The notes: a model not told the origin generated them from the sequence alone. A stretch of 64,000 bases of DNA from Branchinecta lynchi (GCA_023053575.1 JAKZAP010000017.1:627501-691500), one strand, 5' to 3'; positions 34,439 to 46,019 are shown, counted from the stretch's first letter. Made by a program: numbers and translations.

Positions 34439-34898
34439 AGTTGCGTTGTTTGTCTCTGGTTCCTGTTCCGTGTTCTGTGTTGACAGTTGTCTGGTTTGGG
34501 TAAAAAATGGTGTTTTGCTTACGCTGTTCCGTGTTTTGTCGCTGTTCAGACGAAAACACAAATTTAGGATCCTGAGCATTTCTTAAGTGGAAAATCTGTT
34601 AAATTGCAAATTATATTCCAAAACGACCATATTTTAGGATCCAGCTTTATCCTCCAGACTTCTGCAATGCTTTCTTTTCTATCTGTGAATCTCTCTGAAA
34701 TTTTCTATCTGAACAGTGATAAAACATGCTAGGAGAGCAAGTTCCGTGTTTTGCAAAACAGACAGCTGAGCAGAGAACACAGAACATCGTACAAAAACGG
34801 GAAAATGAGAAACAGCTTGTTCCGTGTTTTGACAAAAAACGGGAAAAACATAAAACAGAGAGAAAACAGCAAACAGAACAGAGACAAAAAACTCAACT
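34439..34898. mobile_element. AGTTGCG-family MITE (tgttccgtgtttt core)
   Basis: Begins AGTTGCGTTGTTTGTCTCTG and ends with ACAAAAAACTCAACT. It is flanked by att on both sides (34436-34438 and 34899-34901). The core is made of gttccgtgttttg-type words in both orientations, giving a loose fold-back. Length 460 bp. Confidence 0.75.
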
Positions 34899-35700
34899 AT
34901 TGGTACAACAGTACCACCCCGTCACTAACGTTTTGGGACCCCAAAAGCTTCTTGGTTTGCAACTGAATATAACAGTCGCATTAATATTTAAGCAGTTAGT
35001 GCTCCTGTTGCAGTACATGTCACTATTTTTCTGGTTTGCTAGACTGTTGACTTCATGGTATGTTCTTGGTTCTATGTGGTAATTATTGATGCTAGGGAGG
35101 GAGACGCTAGGGACTAGACCACAGAAGGAAGGAAGGGAGTGAATGAATGAAGAATTTATGACACACTGCCTAAGGGCATGTGTGCAGTAAAAGAAGGACA
35201 AAGAAATATAAAATAAACACAAAACCATTCAAAAAATTTTTCATTAAGGCTATTCACTAATTTAGAATCACATTGATGGAGTCGTGGACAGGTTAGAACG
35301 CAAAGTAGAAGAGAGGTTTTTAAGCGTCAATAGTGGATCGAAAATTATCTCAGAAACTTTCATCAGAAAACCATCTAGCTGATATTTTACAATTTATTAT
35401 TAGAAAGGTTGTAAGATGTGTTCACAGACGGTATGTTCTCATTTTGTGGGCTTGCCCCCACCTGACAAAAATGGTTTAGTTTCGCAAGTGCCTACCTACC
35501 GTGCAGGCTTTACGGTTGAATACAGAATTTGGTAGATAGAAGATTCAGAGAAAACACAATTAAATTTTCGTGGACACACAGTTCAATTTTCGCAGTCCGG
35601 TATGAATTCAATCTAAAAATGGAAAGGAAAATGCACATATGAAATCTGCATCAATGTGGGGAAACCTGCATTTGATGAGTAAAAATTCTAACTACGCTTT
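34899..35700. other. Unassigned sequence
   Basis: A decayed cgttttgggaccccaaaag at 34928-34946 resembles the GGGATCCC-family terminus. Otherwise I see no gene or repeat. Confidence 0.4.
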
Positions 35701-35711
35701 AATTTTTATGA

Positions 35712-36235
35712 ATTAGGCACCTTTCCCAGTCTATACCACTCTTGCAGCCTCCTACCTTGGAGGTTTGTCCTGACCTTCCCCTGTTGTAATCACCTACCTG
35801 GGAGGTTTCCTCTGATATGGCTGTCAAGTAATCTCCTGAAGCTGAGGTTTACCCTACGATCTACATGCTCTAGTGATCTCCTGAGCAGGAGGTTCGCCTC
35901 ATTTTTGCAGTCACGAGATTCCTAACCCTGCCAAACCTCCCCAGATACAGGTTTGGCAGTTCTAGAAGACCATAAGAGTAATCAGATGACAGCAAAATGG
36001 AGGCAAACCTCCTGCTTAGGAGAACACTCTAGCAGCGTGATTGGCAGAAAGAAGAAACCCCACAGATAGCAGGTTATGTAAATACTAGGACAAATCTCAG
36101 CGTCAGGAGATTCCTTGACAGCCAGATCAGAGGGAACTTTCCAGGTACACCATTACTACAGTGGCAAGATCAGGTCAAACCTCCAAGGGAGAGGGCTGCT
36201 ACAGTGGTATTGTATAGACTGGGCATGGTGCCTCA
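35712..36235. mobile_element. Fold-back MITE with ~230 bp arms
   Basis: The left arm 35712-35945 and right arm 35960-36235 are imperfect reverse complements. Left landmarks are gcacc..cccagtctata, ccttggaggtttg, ctctgatatggctgtcaag and atctcctgaagctgag. The right arm holds the complements in reverse order. The word ggaggttt recurs throughout. The spacer is only a few tens of bases, so a single strand could form a very long hairpin. Confidence 0.75.
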
Positions 36236-37520
36236 ACATATGAACACCAGTGCCCACATGCCATGGTGCAGCCTCTCCTGATGTTCGAGCACTATGTTAA
36301 AAACCTAAAGCACAATGAGCACTGACTAGACTATGCTTTAATTTTGATAAAATGCTTCACACATACACATTTCTGACCTCCACTAGATATCGCTTAAGAA
36401 ATAAGCCGTTTTCTTGTTATTGCTTGTCTTTGACTTGTTGGCGTATCCTCAAGACGATTTCAAAGCACGGTGCTGCTTTACTGTGCAAAAATCTATCGTT
36501 TTGTAGGGCTCAGTGATGAGAGTGTCATGGCTGCTAAAATAAACTGTCTCTGTAGCTGGCAGATTGCTCCAGTGTTATCCGATGAAACTTTCTGTTGCCT
36601 ACCAAAGAAAAGTTTTGCTTTCCACACTGCCAAAAATGTACAAATATAACCGAACTACTTGCAATTCCAATTCCACAGCTTACAAGATTATTACCACTAA
36701 TTATAATACAATATTTATCAACATTTATCAGCTTTGGTATTGCTGCGAAGTATCCCAATTCTTGATTTGAAAAACACTAATTTTAATGGGAGCTTGCCGA
36801 CAGCAGTTTGAGCTCAATAATACCTCAATAATTTGCTGCTAAGTATCCCAATTCTTGATTTGAAAAACTCAATAGGAGCTTGCTGGCAGCACGCCGGCAC
36901 ATGTTCAAAAACTTTGTAATTTTGCACTACCAATATTCAGAGAATGATGACGTTACACAGCACCATTGGTTGAAATACATGGCGGCCGCCATTTTGAGTT
37001 GTAATTTTTATTGAAACTGGGTGTTAGTTTTTTTCATTGGGAGCATCAGAGAAACTGGGAATATGATGATCAAGTTCAAAGAATCAGCTATTTACTGGTG
37101 TAGCCACTCACAGATATTCAGTCCTAGGCAGCCTATCAATAAATTCTTCTAGGGAAGTTCAGGCACTTTTTTTATACCTTAGATTACATGCAATAATTAA
37201 TGGCAATATAAGCACATATTACCGATGGCCTTATTAAATCAAGGATTTTTTCCCGAATATAGTGGTATAGTTGACACATTTTTGTCAGCTGTTTTAGACT
37301 GAAAAGAAAATTATTGCACTACCAATTTGTTTTATCAATTTGATTGATAAAAAAAAAAGAAGAAAATTATGATAAATTCCCAGCAATTCATTTTTCAGTA
37401 CACAAAAATCTGCAAACCCACCAATTACGGCTCTTTGTCGCTACCCTAAATATTAGCCAAAATAAGTTGTCTAGGAATCTGGTGATTTCTGGTTTAACAT
37501 TGTATTCTAGGGGGTGGTAA
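36236..37520. repeat. Mostly unique sequence; short tandem duplication at 36738-36898
   Basis: gaagtatcccaattcttgat, then ttgaaaaac and gggagcttgccgacagcag, at about 36747-36810 is repeated at about 36842-36892. Nothing else is recognised in this stretch. Confidence 0.5.
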
Positions 37521-37527
37521 CAGTCTC

Positions 37528-37856
37528 CCACAAACCCCTGATTTTGGGAAAGCCTAGCCTATGTCAAATGCTGGGTATATCTAGCGATCGGTATACCCTA
37601 TGTCTAACGCTGGATAAACTATGCCAACTCCTGGATACTGGCAAGATACTGGAACCCAATAAAATGATGATTTGGGTGAAGCTCAGAAATCAACCAATAA
37701 GAATTCATCGGTAGTGAGGTAAGTCAGGGTTAGGGTACCAACAGCAGTCAGCGTTTGGCATAGGGTATCCAGCCTCAGGCAGAGGCTATGCCAAACGTTG
37801 GATATATCCAGCGTTTGGCAGAGGGCAGAGGGTACCCACAAATCAGGGGTTTGTGG
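37528..37856. mobile_element. MITE with CCACAAACCCCTGATTT ends and palindromic core words
   Basis: The left end is CCACAAACCCCTGATTTTGG and the right end is its reverse complement (aatcaggggtttgtgg). The interior repeats gccaaacgctggatatatcc-type words in both orientations at least six times. Target duplication not identified. Confidence 0.7.
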
Positions 37857-38843
37857 TTGACCGGGTGGTAATGTGGTATCATGATTGTTTGATATGTCCA
37901 ATGAAGCTTAAGGATTTTTGTATGATAGAACCACCACATAACCAGGGCTCGATAATGATGGAAATTTCAACAAAACCAATAAAAGTCAATTAAAAAAAGA
38001 GTTTCAACAAGGCCAACAACCAAGTGCAATTTTTGTATCTTAATTCATCTTTGAATAAAGATGGGGCTACAACACATCAAGTGAGACCAAAACTTACATA
38101 CAAACAAAAGGCAAAGAGTATTTCTTTTTTTTATTTCACACCCTTAATCAAACGTTTTCTTCCAGATGTTTACAAACATTGCGATCAGAACGCTGCTGTC
38201 ATCTAGCGACCGAATAGCTAATAAATCTACGCAAAAAGTAGGCCATAGATGACAAGCAAGACGTGGTTTTGTTCAGAGACGGACCCAAAACACCCTGTTT
38301 CTGCTAAAGCTGCGTTCAATTTGAGTCCTCCTTGTCTCGGTCCTGTCTTCTTATTACTGCCTTGTCACGGTTTAAAACCGTTTTATTTAGCCTTGTCCGG
38401 TGAATGATTCAACGGATCAGCAGTGGACAAGCATCGCAAATAAAACGCGATGAAGAAATCTACCCGAGACAGGACGAAAACTTGCTCCGAGCGCATATCA
38501 TCGTTCACGGCGTATTGTCTGACAGAGCACTGGCAGTTAAAGGCACAGAATACTTGACTACGCAACTTTCGGCCATCAAACCGACCTGGGGGTCTTAGAT
38601 AAAGATACAGGGAGTTATTGTCGACAGTACTCCTCTTCTTTGTTATCTTGAACCCCCTCCTTAGTGCTGCCAAAGCTAGCTGGCAGGCCCTTGCCCCTTA
38701 TGCACTGTAAATATGCACTTATGTACTGTAAAAGTTAGCCTTTGGTCGTGTTTCAGCCATAGTATCTGGACAGTAGTCGAGAGGTCGTGCGTTCGTTTCC
38801 TACTCCCGGCACACAAACCTTTTGCTTTTTTTGCTACTAACTA
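37857..38843. other. Unassigned; tRNA-like tract at 38757-38818
   Basis: cgagaggtcgtgcgttcgtt followed by tcctactcccggcac resembles the T-arm and acceptor half of a tRNA or tRNA-derived SINE, but no good A box or anticodon arm precedes it. The remainder has no gene I can name. Confidence 0.3.
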
Positions 38844-40116
38844 AACAAGACCAAAGGTTTCGATGGGATCCCAAAAATTCAATATCTGATTCAGACAACT
38901 GGGTCTTGTCTTAGCCAGATCCAGTCTTCGCCAGACTCCTTGAACATTTGTACAATTAAAATTCAGAAACAGATTAAGGCCAAATAGCTAATCACCTGAG
39001 ACAACCAAGTTCAGATTTGGATTCATCATGTGTGTTTACCCCTATAAGTCATATCTGTTTTGACGAAAACTTCCTGCCACTTCTGCCAATTTCCCGGTTC
39101 CGGCCGAACTCCAGAACTACTTGTCCGGCGAAAAAAGAAAGCTCAAAGACGAAATCAGGGTATCTTCTTTCCCCAGTAATGAACATCTAATCAACTTCAA
39201 ATAGAAATTTAGCTTATAACAAATTTTCCGATTCCAGCCGGATTCCGGTCGAACTATATGTCCGGGTAAAATATGATTGTCATACAGGGACTCAGCATCT
39301 CTTCTTACCCCTAAATCGCTTATCTAATCAACTAGAAATAAAACTTTGACTTCCAACAGATTTCCGGTTTTGGCCGGATTCCGGACGAACTACATGTCCG
39401 GGTAGAAAATTGTTTTCACGCAAGTGTTCAGCATGTCTTCTTGCCCTAAATCGAACATCTAATCAACTTCAAATAAAACTTTTACTTTCAACAAACTTTC
39501 CGGTTTGGGCCGGATTCCGGGCGAAATACTTGTCCGTCGAGAAAATAGTTTTCAACATCGTCTTCAGCATGTCTTCCTACCCCTAAATCGAACATCTAAT
39601 CAATTTCAAATAAAACTTTTACTTTCAACAAACTTTCCGGTTTGGGCCGGATTCCGGGCGAAATACTTGTCCGTCGAGAAAATAATTTTCACCATCGTCT
39701 TCAGCATGGCTTCCTACCCCTAAATCGAACATCTAATCAACTTCAAATGAAACTTTTACTTTCAACAAACTTTCCGGTTTTGGCCGGATTTCGGGCGAAC
39801 TACTTGTCCGATGACAAAATAGTTTTCACCATCGTGTTCAGCATGTCTTCTTACCCCATAATCGACTATCACATTAGCTGTTTCAAAATATTTTGTCTGT
39901 CCCTTAATTTGAATCCCCTCCCCCACCCCTAAATGTAGAGCTACAAAGCCCATCTACGAACTTGACTGGTCCGACGACCCAACGAACCCTCACACCAAGT
40001 TTCATCAAAATATCTCATTCCCTTCGAGAGTTATCGTGCTTACAGACGGACGGACAGACGGACAACTTTTGCTATGTCATAGGTATCCCTCCACTTACGT
40101 TTTGGGATCCCAAAAA
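38844..40116 (-). mobile_element. GGGATCCC-family element, full-length copy (reverse)
   Basis: Complete in reverse: AACAAGACCAAAGGTTTCGA, tgggatcccaaaaattc, about six ~135 bp core units (each with a gtctyctta/taccccta word, then aaacttttactttcaacaaa and tttccggtttgggccgg), then ctccccc-acccctaaat, caccaagtttcatcaaaata, acagacggacggacagacgg, and gttttgggatcccaaaaatc. It is near-identical to 43254-44669 in the opposite orientation. Confidence 0.8.
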
Positions 40117-40199
40117 TCGAATTCTCGGAAACTGCCCGGAAACTGCAATGGTCGTAACGAGAACTTTTCTTACTCTCAATATCGACTCAGGGTACATTC

Positions 40200-41130
40200 T
40201 TGATATGTCAGCTAGCTCCCCGAGTCAAGTATTCTGTTCCTTTCAATAAAACGTCATTTGGCGGCATCAGCGGTACAATTGTACCATTTTGGTACATTTC
40301 ATCTCTGCTGGTATAATATGGCCCAATCCCACTTTGTTGGTCCATTTCCCAAAGTTGGTACAATGTGGTACAAAGGTATTTCTTATCCGCATATATCCAG
40401 GAAAACTGACTGACTGAGCAATCAAGAGAGATTTGAATTTTTTTTTTTCGATCATGCATCTTACATATTGCGATACTTGCGAAAAACTCATTTGAGGGGT
40501 GCATTTACAATTCCAACCCTGTTAGTCACACTGAAGAGTTTTATTATTTGTGGAAGGTCAGACTATATATGTAATAATCTCGGCTTCACTATACCCTTGA
40601 TGCTCTTCTGGGTGCTAAGATAGTTGCTATCAGCGATTGGAAGCTCCCCATGCAGGGAGCGGTTCGAAAGGGGTGCAACTGCGAGTGCCATCCTTGTTTG
40701 TAACTCGGATGATATACTTTTAGTGCACTATTATTTTCGTTTTCGTTGCGTAGTTTTATTACTTAAAATACTTCGATGTTTCTGAAATGATCCTAGTTGG
40801 TTGTTTCACTCATATGTAATTAAAATTTTCTCGATCTGAAACGCAGTGGTTGTCAAAATCATGGCCCATGTTGCGCTAATTGTGGGGCTGAATCCAACGC
40901 GGAAAAAAATTTGGAACATGTTACAATTTCTGGGTCAGTGGTACATTTTTTTTCTGGTACCTTTTCTTTCTAAGCGCTGGCAACACTGGTCCGGGATCCA
41001 GACTGCAATATCGTTTAAAAACAAGGGGGGGGGGGGATAGCTCACGAGCTGCGGAAGATTTGAAGGAGTTTCCTAGACCAACTTTTTGCGCTGAGAACGA
41101 AAATCGTACCGCACCGATGTACGTCACCCA
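40200..41130. repeat. Iterated tggtacaatg words and unassigned sequence
   Basis: Between about 40268 and 40375 the words gtacaattgtacc, ttggtac and tggtacaatgtggtac recur in both orientations, which may be a MITE core. A second cluster (gtggtacattt, ctggtacc) lies at 40937-40964. A G13 run lies near 41025-41037. Confidence 0.4.
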
Positions 41131-41339
41131 ATTTTTGGCCTAAAAAGTCAGATCAAGCCTATGAAGACCAACTGAAGAAAAACAATTTTCCAAGCAGGAC
41201 CGCATAAACTAAATCAAACAAACTATACGTATTCTGAACTTTTAATAATACATAAATGGCATCCTACACAAGGGACTTCTACCGTGACCAATAAACCAGA
41301 AACAGTTTTTTCGAATATAATTTAGAATTTATTCAAAAA

Positions 41340-41553
41340 ATGTTTATAACGGATACGTCAGCTATGATTCTTCATCAGCGATATTTCGGCTCTTCTTGGC
41401 AAGGGTCCTCGTCAGGCTGTCAATCCTCTGATTCAACTTCGGGGAAGGAAATAAACCTGTAATTAAATCAGCGAAATATCAGCGAAATATCGCTGACGAA
41501 GAATCATAGCTGACGTATCCGTTATAAACATTGTTTGAATAAATGTTTCAAAG
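41340..41553. mobile_element. Palindromic MITE with ~52 bp inverted ends
   Basis: aatgtttataacggatacgt, then cagctatgattcttcatcag and cgatatttcg, at the left is matched by its reverse complement at the right (cgaaatatcgctgacgaaga to ttataaacatt). Fragments of the same family are seen near 11543-11635, 28586-28650 and 62850-63010. Confidence 0.75.
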
Positions 41554-41744
41554 TCAGCTTGGGCTCAAAGAATATTTATAATTTAGAAGTCTAGGACTCG
41601 ATTATCGGAGCCACGTAGACATACCAGGACCCACATGGCGGGGTCTCATGGTGAAAACTAAATAGAGCCAAAAATATAAATTCAATGGGAAGACGCCCTT
41701 GAGATGGATACATTTTATAAGTAGTGAACTGAAAGACAAAAATG

Positions 41745-41817
41745 CTCCTCAGCCGGGATTTGAACCCAGGACCCTCTGCTTACAAGGCAGGCGCTCTACC
41801 AACTGAGCTACCGAGGG
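41745..41817 (-). tRNA. tRNA-Thr (anticodon TGT), possibly slightly degenerate
   Basis: The minus strand folds as a 73-nt cloverleaf. The acceptor is CCCTCGG/CTGAGGA, the D-arm is GCTC-AGTTGGTA-GAGC (A box TAGCTCAGTTGG), the anticodon loop is CTTGTAA (anticodon TGT), and the T-arm is CTGGG-TTCAAAT-CCCGG (B box GGTTCAAATCC). No intron is present. A T5 terminator follows at once (41742-41738). Two oddities are that positions 1-72 (C-A) and 27-43 (C-A) do not pair, so it could be a decaying copy. Both internal promoter boxes are intact. Confidence 0.8.
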
Positions 41818-42164
41818 GCTTGAGAACAGAGTTCGCAAACCACTACAATAGTCTGGTAGAAGCCGGCCATAGGAACAGCGATCCCGCCCGCAGGCAAATT
41901 CATCTAACAAGTTCACATTATTAATTATATATATTATTATTAATTTCCGTGAAATTGGGAATTATTTTTATAGAGTTTGTCTTTATAGACCTCATCTGCC
42001 TTTATAGGCTAAAAATTCGGTGACGTGCGGAGTTGTGAGGTACGATTTCTGTTCCATTCAGTTCCGTTCAGCACAAAAAGCTGGCATAGAAAACTTCTTC
42101 AAACCTACTGCAGCTCTCGAGCTACCCCCCTTGAACGATAGAGGTGCCAGGATCCCGGACTACT

Positions 42165-42340
42165 ACATCGATCTCTAATCAACTTCAGATAAGACTTTTA
42201 CTTCTAAAAATTCATCCGGTTTTGACCGGATTCCAGGCGAACTATTTGTCCGGCGAGAACTAATTTTCATATACGGAGTCAGCATGCGGACTCCGCATAT
42301 ATCACTATATCGAACATCTAATCAACTTCAGATAAGACTT
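42165..42340 (-). mobile_element. GGGATCCC-family core fragments
   Basis: One and a half core units (atctctaatcaacttcagat, ccggttttgaccggattcca and ggcgaactatttgtccggcg) without either terminus. Confidence 0.55.
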
Positions 42341-43253
42341 TTAGTTACAATAATTTATAACTATAAATCCACCTTCAATCACCATTTCCAGCCAACTGTA
42401 ACTTGTCCTTCCATAAAAATCATAACATTACGAAAAGAAAATCAAATCTATCTCGCGACGGAGCGTTTGGTACGCGCCGCCTGGACTCTTACCTATCAAA
42501 ATGACTGCAGTCTGTGTTCACGTGTGGAAAATGAGGAAGAAAGGTAAAAGTAAAAATTTCCCGAGGTTCTACAGTTGGATCCACAGTATGGTTGAAATAA
42601 ATTCGCAGAGTGAGTTATGGAATAGATCCGTGGATGTGGGATGGTTGAATGATGCGTTAAAAATCATATGATTGAAGTGTGGGTAACCGGTATTTTTTTA
42701 CAATTATATAATAAAAATTCAAATTTTTGGTGGGTTTTGTTTTGGGCAGTCAAAGTTTCAACCTGATGTTTTTTAAGGAACTGAAGTTATATTTAGAATC
42801 TCCTTGCTAGTTTTTCCTTTGTTGTAAAGGAAGGAGATTTTAAATAGGGAGTTTGGTTATTGGTTTTTGGTTGTTTTTTTTTGTAGGTGAGTGAAGGAAT
42901 AAGTTTTAAGGTTTTTTGTTGTTTTTTCATTGAAGTAACTTTTTGCCACTGTAAGAGAGATTCTCTAAGGACGGTAGAGCATCTTGAAACAGGTAGTGCG
43001 TGAGTTTAAAATTTTTGTTTTTTGGCCGTTGTTTATTCCTGATCGAACCTATAAAATTTGACTGCTTGATTCGAAGTGGAAAAAATTGTACATATTTTGG
43101 GTTTTTGCCAGGTTTTAAAAATATGGGTAGATTAATAGTAAAGAAGAAAATATATTTAATGGTTGTCAAATATGGTAGATAAAATTTAATATTGTTAGAA
43201 AAATGAAAAAGGGGTAGATTTAGGTTGTAGGTTTAGACTTTATGGAGAAAGGA
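42341..43253. other. Unassigned AT-rich sequence
   Basis: I see no conserved protein motif or paired repeat here. Confidence 0.35.
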
Positions 43254-44669
43254 TTTTTGGGATCCCAAAACGTAAGTGGAGGGATACCTATGACATCGCA
43301 AAAGTTGTCCGTCTGTCCGTCCGTCCGTCCGTCTGTAAGCACGATAACTCTCGAAGGGAATGAGATATTTTGATGAAACTTGGTGTGAGGGTTCGTTGGG
43401 TCGTCGGACCAGTCAAGTTCGTAGACGGGCTTTGTAGCTCTACATTTAGGGGTGGGGGAGAGGATTCAAATTAAGGGACAAACAAAATATTTTGAAACAG
43501 CTAATGTGATAGTCGATTATGGGGTAAGAAGACATGCTGAACACGATGGTGAAAACTATTTTGTCATCGGACAAGTAGTTCGCCCGGAATCTGGCCAAAA
43601 CCGGAAAGTTTGTTGAAAGTAAAAGTTTTATTTGAAGTTGATTAGATGTTCGATTGAGGGGTAGGACGACATGCTGAAGACGATGGTGAAAATTATTTTC
43701 TCGACGGACAAGTATTTCGTCCGGAATCCGGCCCAAACCGGAAAGTTTGTTGAAAGTAAAAGTTTTATCTGAAATCGATTAGATGTTCGATTTAGGGGTA
43801 GGAACATGCTGAAGACGATGGTGAAAACTATTTTCTCGACGGACAAGTATGTCGCCCGGAATCCGGCCCAAACCGGAAAGTCTGTTGAAAGTAAAAGTTT
43901 TATTTTAAGTTGATTAGATGTTCGATTAAGCGGTAGGAAGACATGCTGAAGACGATGGTGAAAACTATTTTCTCGACGGACAAGTATTTCGACCGGAATC
44001 CGGCCCAAACCGGAAAGTTTGTCAAAATTAAAAGTTTTATTTGGAGTTGATTAGATGTTCGATTTAGGGCAAGAACACATGCTGAACACTTATGTGAAAA
44101 CAATTTTCTACCCGGACATGTAGTTCGTCCGGAATCCGGCCAAAACCGGAAATCTGTTGGAAGTCAAAGTTTTATTTCTAGTTGATTAGGTAAGCGATTT
44201 AGGGGTAAGAAGAGATACTGAGTCCCTGTATGACAATCATATTTTACCCGGACATATAGTTCGACCGGAATCCGGCTGGAATCGGAAAATTTGTTATAAG
44301 CTAGATTTATATTTGAAGTTGATTAGATGTTCATTATTGGGGAAAGAAGATACCCTGATTTCGTCTTTGAGCTTTCTTTTTTCGCCGGACAAGTAGTTCT
44401 GGAGTTCGGCCGGAACCGGGAAATTGGCAGAAGTTGCAGGAAGTTTTCGTCAAAACAGATATGACTTATAGGGGTAAACACACATGCTGAATCCAAATCT
44501 GAACTTGGTTTTCTCAGGTGATTAGCTATTTGGCCTTAATCTGTTTCTGAATTTTAATTGTAAAAATGTTCAAGGAGTCTGGCGAAGACTGGATCTGGCT
44601 AAGACAAGACCCAGTTGTCTGGATCAGATATTGAATTTTTGGGATCCCATCGAAACCTTTGGTCTTGTT
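43254..44669 (+). mobile_element. GGGATCCC-family element, full-length copy (forward)
   Basis: Begins TTTTTGGGATCCCAAAACG and then a (GTCC)n/GTCTG microsatellite (43309-43337). gatattttgatgaaacttgg follows, then seven or so ~135 bp core units with ttgattagatgttcgattta, gacatgctgaagacgatggt and ccggaatccggcccaaaccg, and the end gggatcccatcgaaaccttt ggtcttgtt. It is the longest copy in the window and non-coding; short antisense frames merely repeat the core unit. Confidence 0.85.
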
Positions 44670-45129
44670 GAATGAGAGAGTTAGTTTTGATGAGAATGTT
44701 TAATATGAAAAATCAAAATTTTGAAAGGAGAAGTTAAATTTAGAGTTGATAAATTACAAAGATAAGAGGTTTAAGACGAAAGTGTAGGTGACGTTAAAGT
44801 AGGGTAAACTTTTACGTAAATTTTGTAGTAACGTCACTGAGTTGGAGGTGGAGACGTAGCCACTTGTTTCGGTTCAATCCAAAGGAAGAACAAATGAAAA
44901 AGAAGCTACGCGGGATTAAAAAAAAAGAAGAAAAAATAAAAATGGACTAATCGAGGACAGAGATGGGCGAATCCGAATTCGGATCCAGGATTCGTTCTTT
45001 TGGCCGGACTCGATTCTTCTGCTTGTCACGCTGGATTCGGATAAGGACTCGGATTCCAAACCGTCAATCTTACGAATCGGCTCAAATTCCTAGACTTCAT
45101 CCTCCCAGTTTCCGCTTTCCCAATTTAAA

Positions 45130-45370
45130 AGTTGCGTTTTTTTTATGTAGTTTCGGCGTAGTTTCGCTTAAAAGCCGTTTTATTTGTCCATTCCATTTGC
45201 TGTAGTTTCGAACCTGAAACTACGGAGCTCAAACTACAAACTACCTCGCCGACGTAGTTTGGTGTAGTTTGACTTTTCGGAAACAAGAACTCAATAAAAC
45301 ACAAGTAAGACAAAACAGAGCCAAACTACAAACTTTGACGAAACAAAAGTGAATCCAATAAAACGCAACT
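45130..45370. mobile_element. AGTTGCG-family MITE (gtagtttcgg core), nested
   Basis: Begins AGTTGCGTTTTTTTTATG and ends AATAAAACGCAACT. Flanked by aaa on both sides (45127-45129 and 45371-45373). The core is iterated gtagtttcg/gtagtttg words in both orientations. It sits within the 44958-45935 element. Confidence 0.8.
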
Positions 45371-45423
45371 AAAGTGTGATTAGGCAATCCAACTTGTTGG
45401 TCTCCACTACCAACCATCGTCAG

Positions 45424-45725
45424 CAAGGCCGTATCCAGGGGGGCGGGGTTGACCCCCCCCCCCCCCCCCCGAAACATACACAAATAATCATTTGTATAGG
45501 CTTTTCCCTCTGATCTATGTCTTTTTTTTTGTCCGATCCGCAGGCAACCCCCCCCCCCCCCCCCGGAAATATATTTCTGGATACGGGTTGACCCCCCTCC
45601 CCCCCCCCGAAACATACACAAGTAACCTATGGTTTTCCCTCTGATCTATGTCTTTTTTGTACTTTTTTTGTCCGACCCGCAGGCAACCCCCTCCCCCCCG
45701 AAATAGATTTCTGGATACGGGCCTG
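45424..45725. mobile_element. hAT-type MITE, CAAGGCCGTATCCAG ends, with internal duplication, nested
   Basis: Left CAAGGCCGTATCCAGG and right (reverse complement) CAGGCCCGTATCCAGAAAT. Flanks are atcgtcag and actgtcag (6 of 8). The interior contains two successive blocks of gaaacatacacaa, then ttttccctctgatctatgtc, ccgcaggcaacccc and tctggatacggg, so one end was duplicated. It has several C15-C18 runs. Same family as 32156-32331. Confidence 0.8.
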
Positions 45726-46019
45726 ACTGTCAGTAACCTATCACGTTATCTGATTATCTTAAATATCAGTGCTTTTTGTCACCTCAGATATTAATCGATA
45801 ACCTATGTACATGATTTGATTTTTGCTAAGGTCGGATTCGAATCCTCAGCAGGAAGTGGTGGATTCGGAATCGGATTCGTACCCAGCCCAGGATTCGGAT
45901 TCGAATCCTTTCATGATCGGATTCGCCCATCTCTGATCGAGTTGCTGAACTTTAAAACCGACTTGAAGTAAAATAAAGGTCTAAACCAAACAATTAACAT
46001 AAAATGCATGCTTCATATA

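Larger units (their letters stand above)
44958..45935. mobile_element. hAT-like element with CAGAGATGGGCGAAT ends, copy 2, carrying nested MITEs
   Basis: Begins CAGAGATGGGCGAATCCG and ends gattcgcccatctctg. The 8-bp flanks are atcgagga (44950-44957) and atcgagtt (45936-45943), matching at 6 of 8. The GGATTCGGATTCG word is iterated at both ends. The interior holds two other complete elements at 45130-45370 and 45424-45725, so the original element was probably about 430 bp. Confidence 0.8.

Noticed and set aside
38757..38818. tRNA gene
   Set aside because: Only a T-arm-like half is visible. No A box, D-arm or anticodon stem could be folded upstream, so at most it is a SINE or tRNA relic.
43446..44103. 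Minus-strand frames with repeated RIPVEILVRRENSF-type peptides
   Set aside because: The peptides are translations of the ~135 bp core unit of the GGGATCCC element. Stops and frame changes fall at random.
45241..45621. 126-codon Gly-rich minus-strand frame
   Set aside because: The Gly runs are translations of C/G homopolymers inside MITE ends, and the frame crosses three nested elements.
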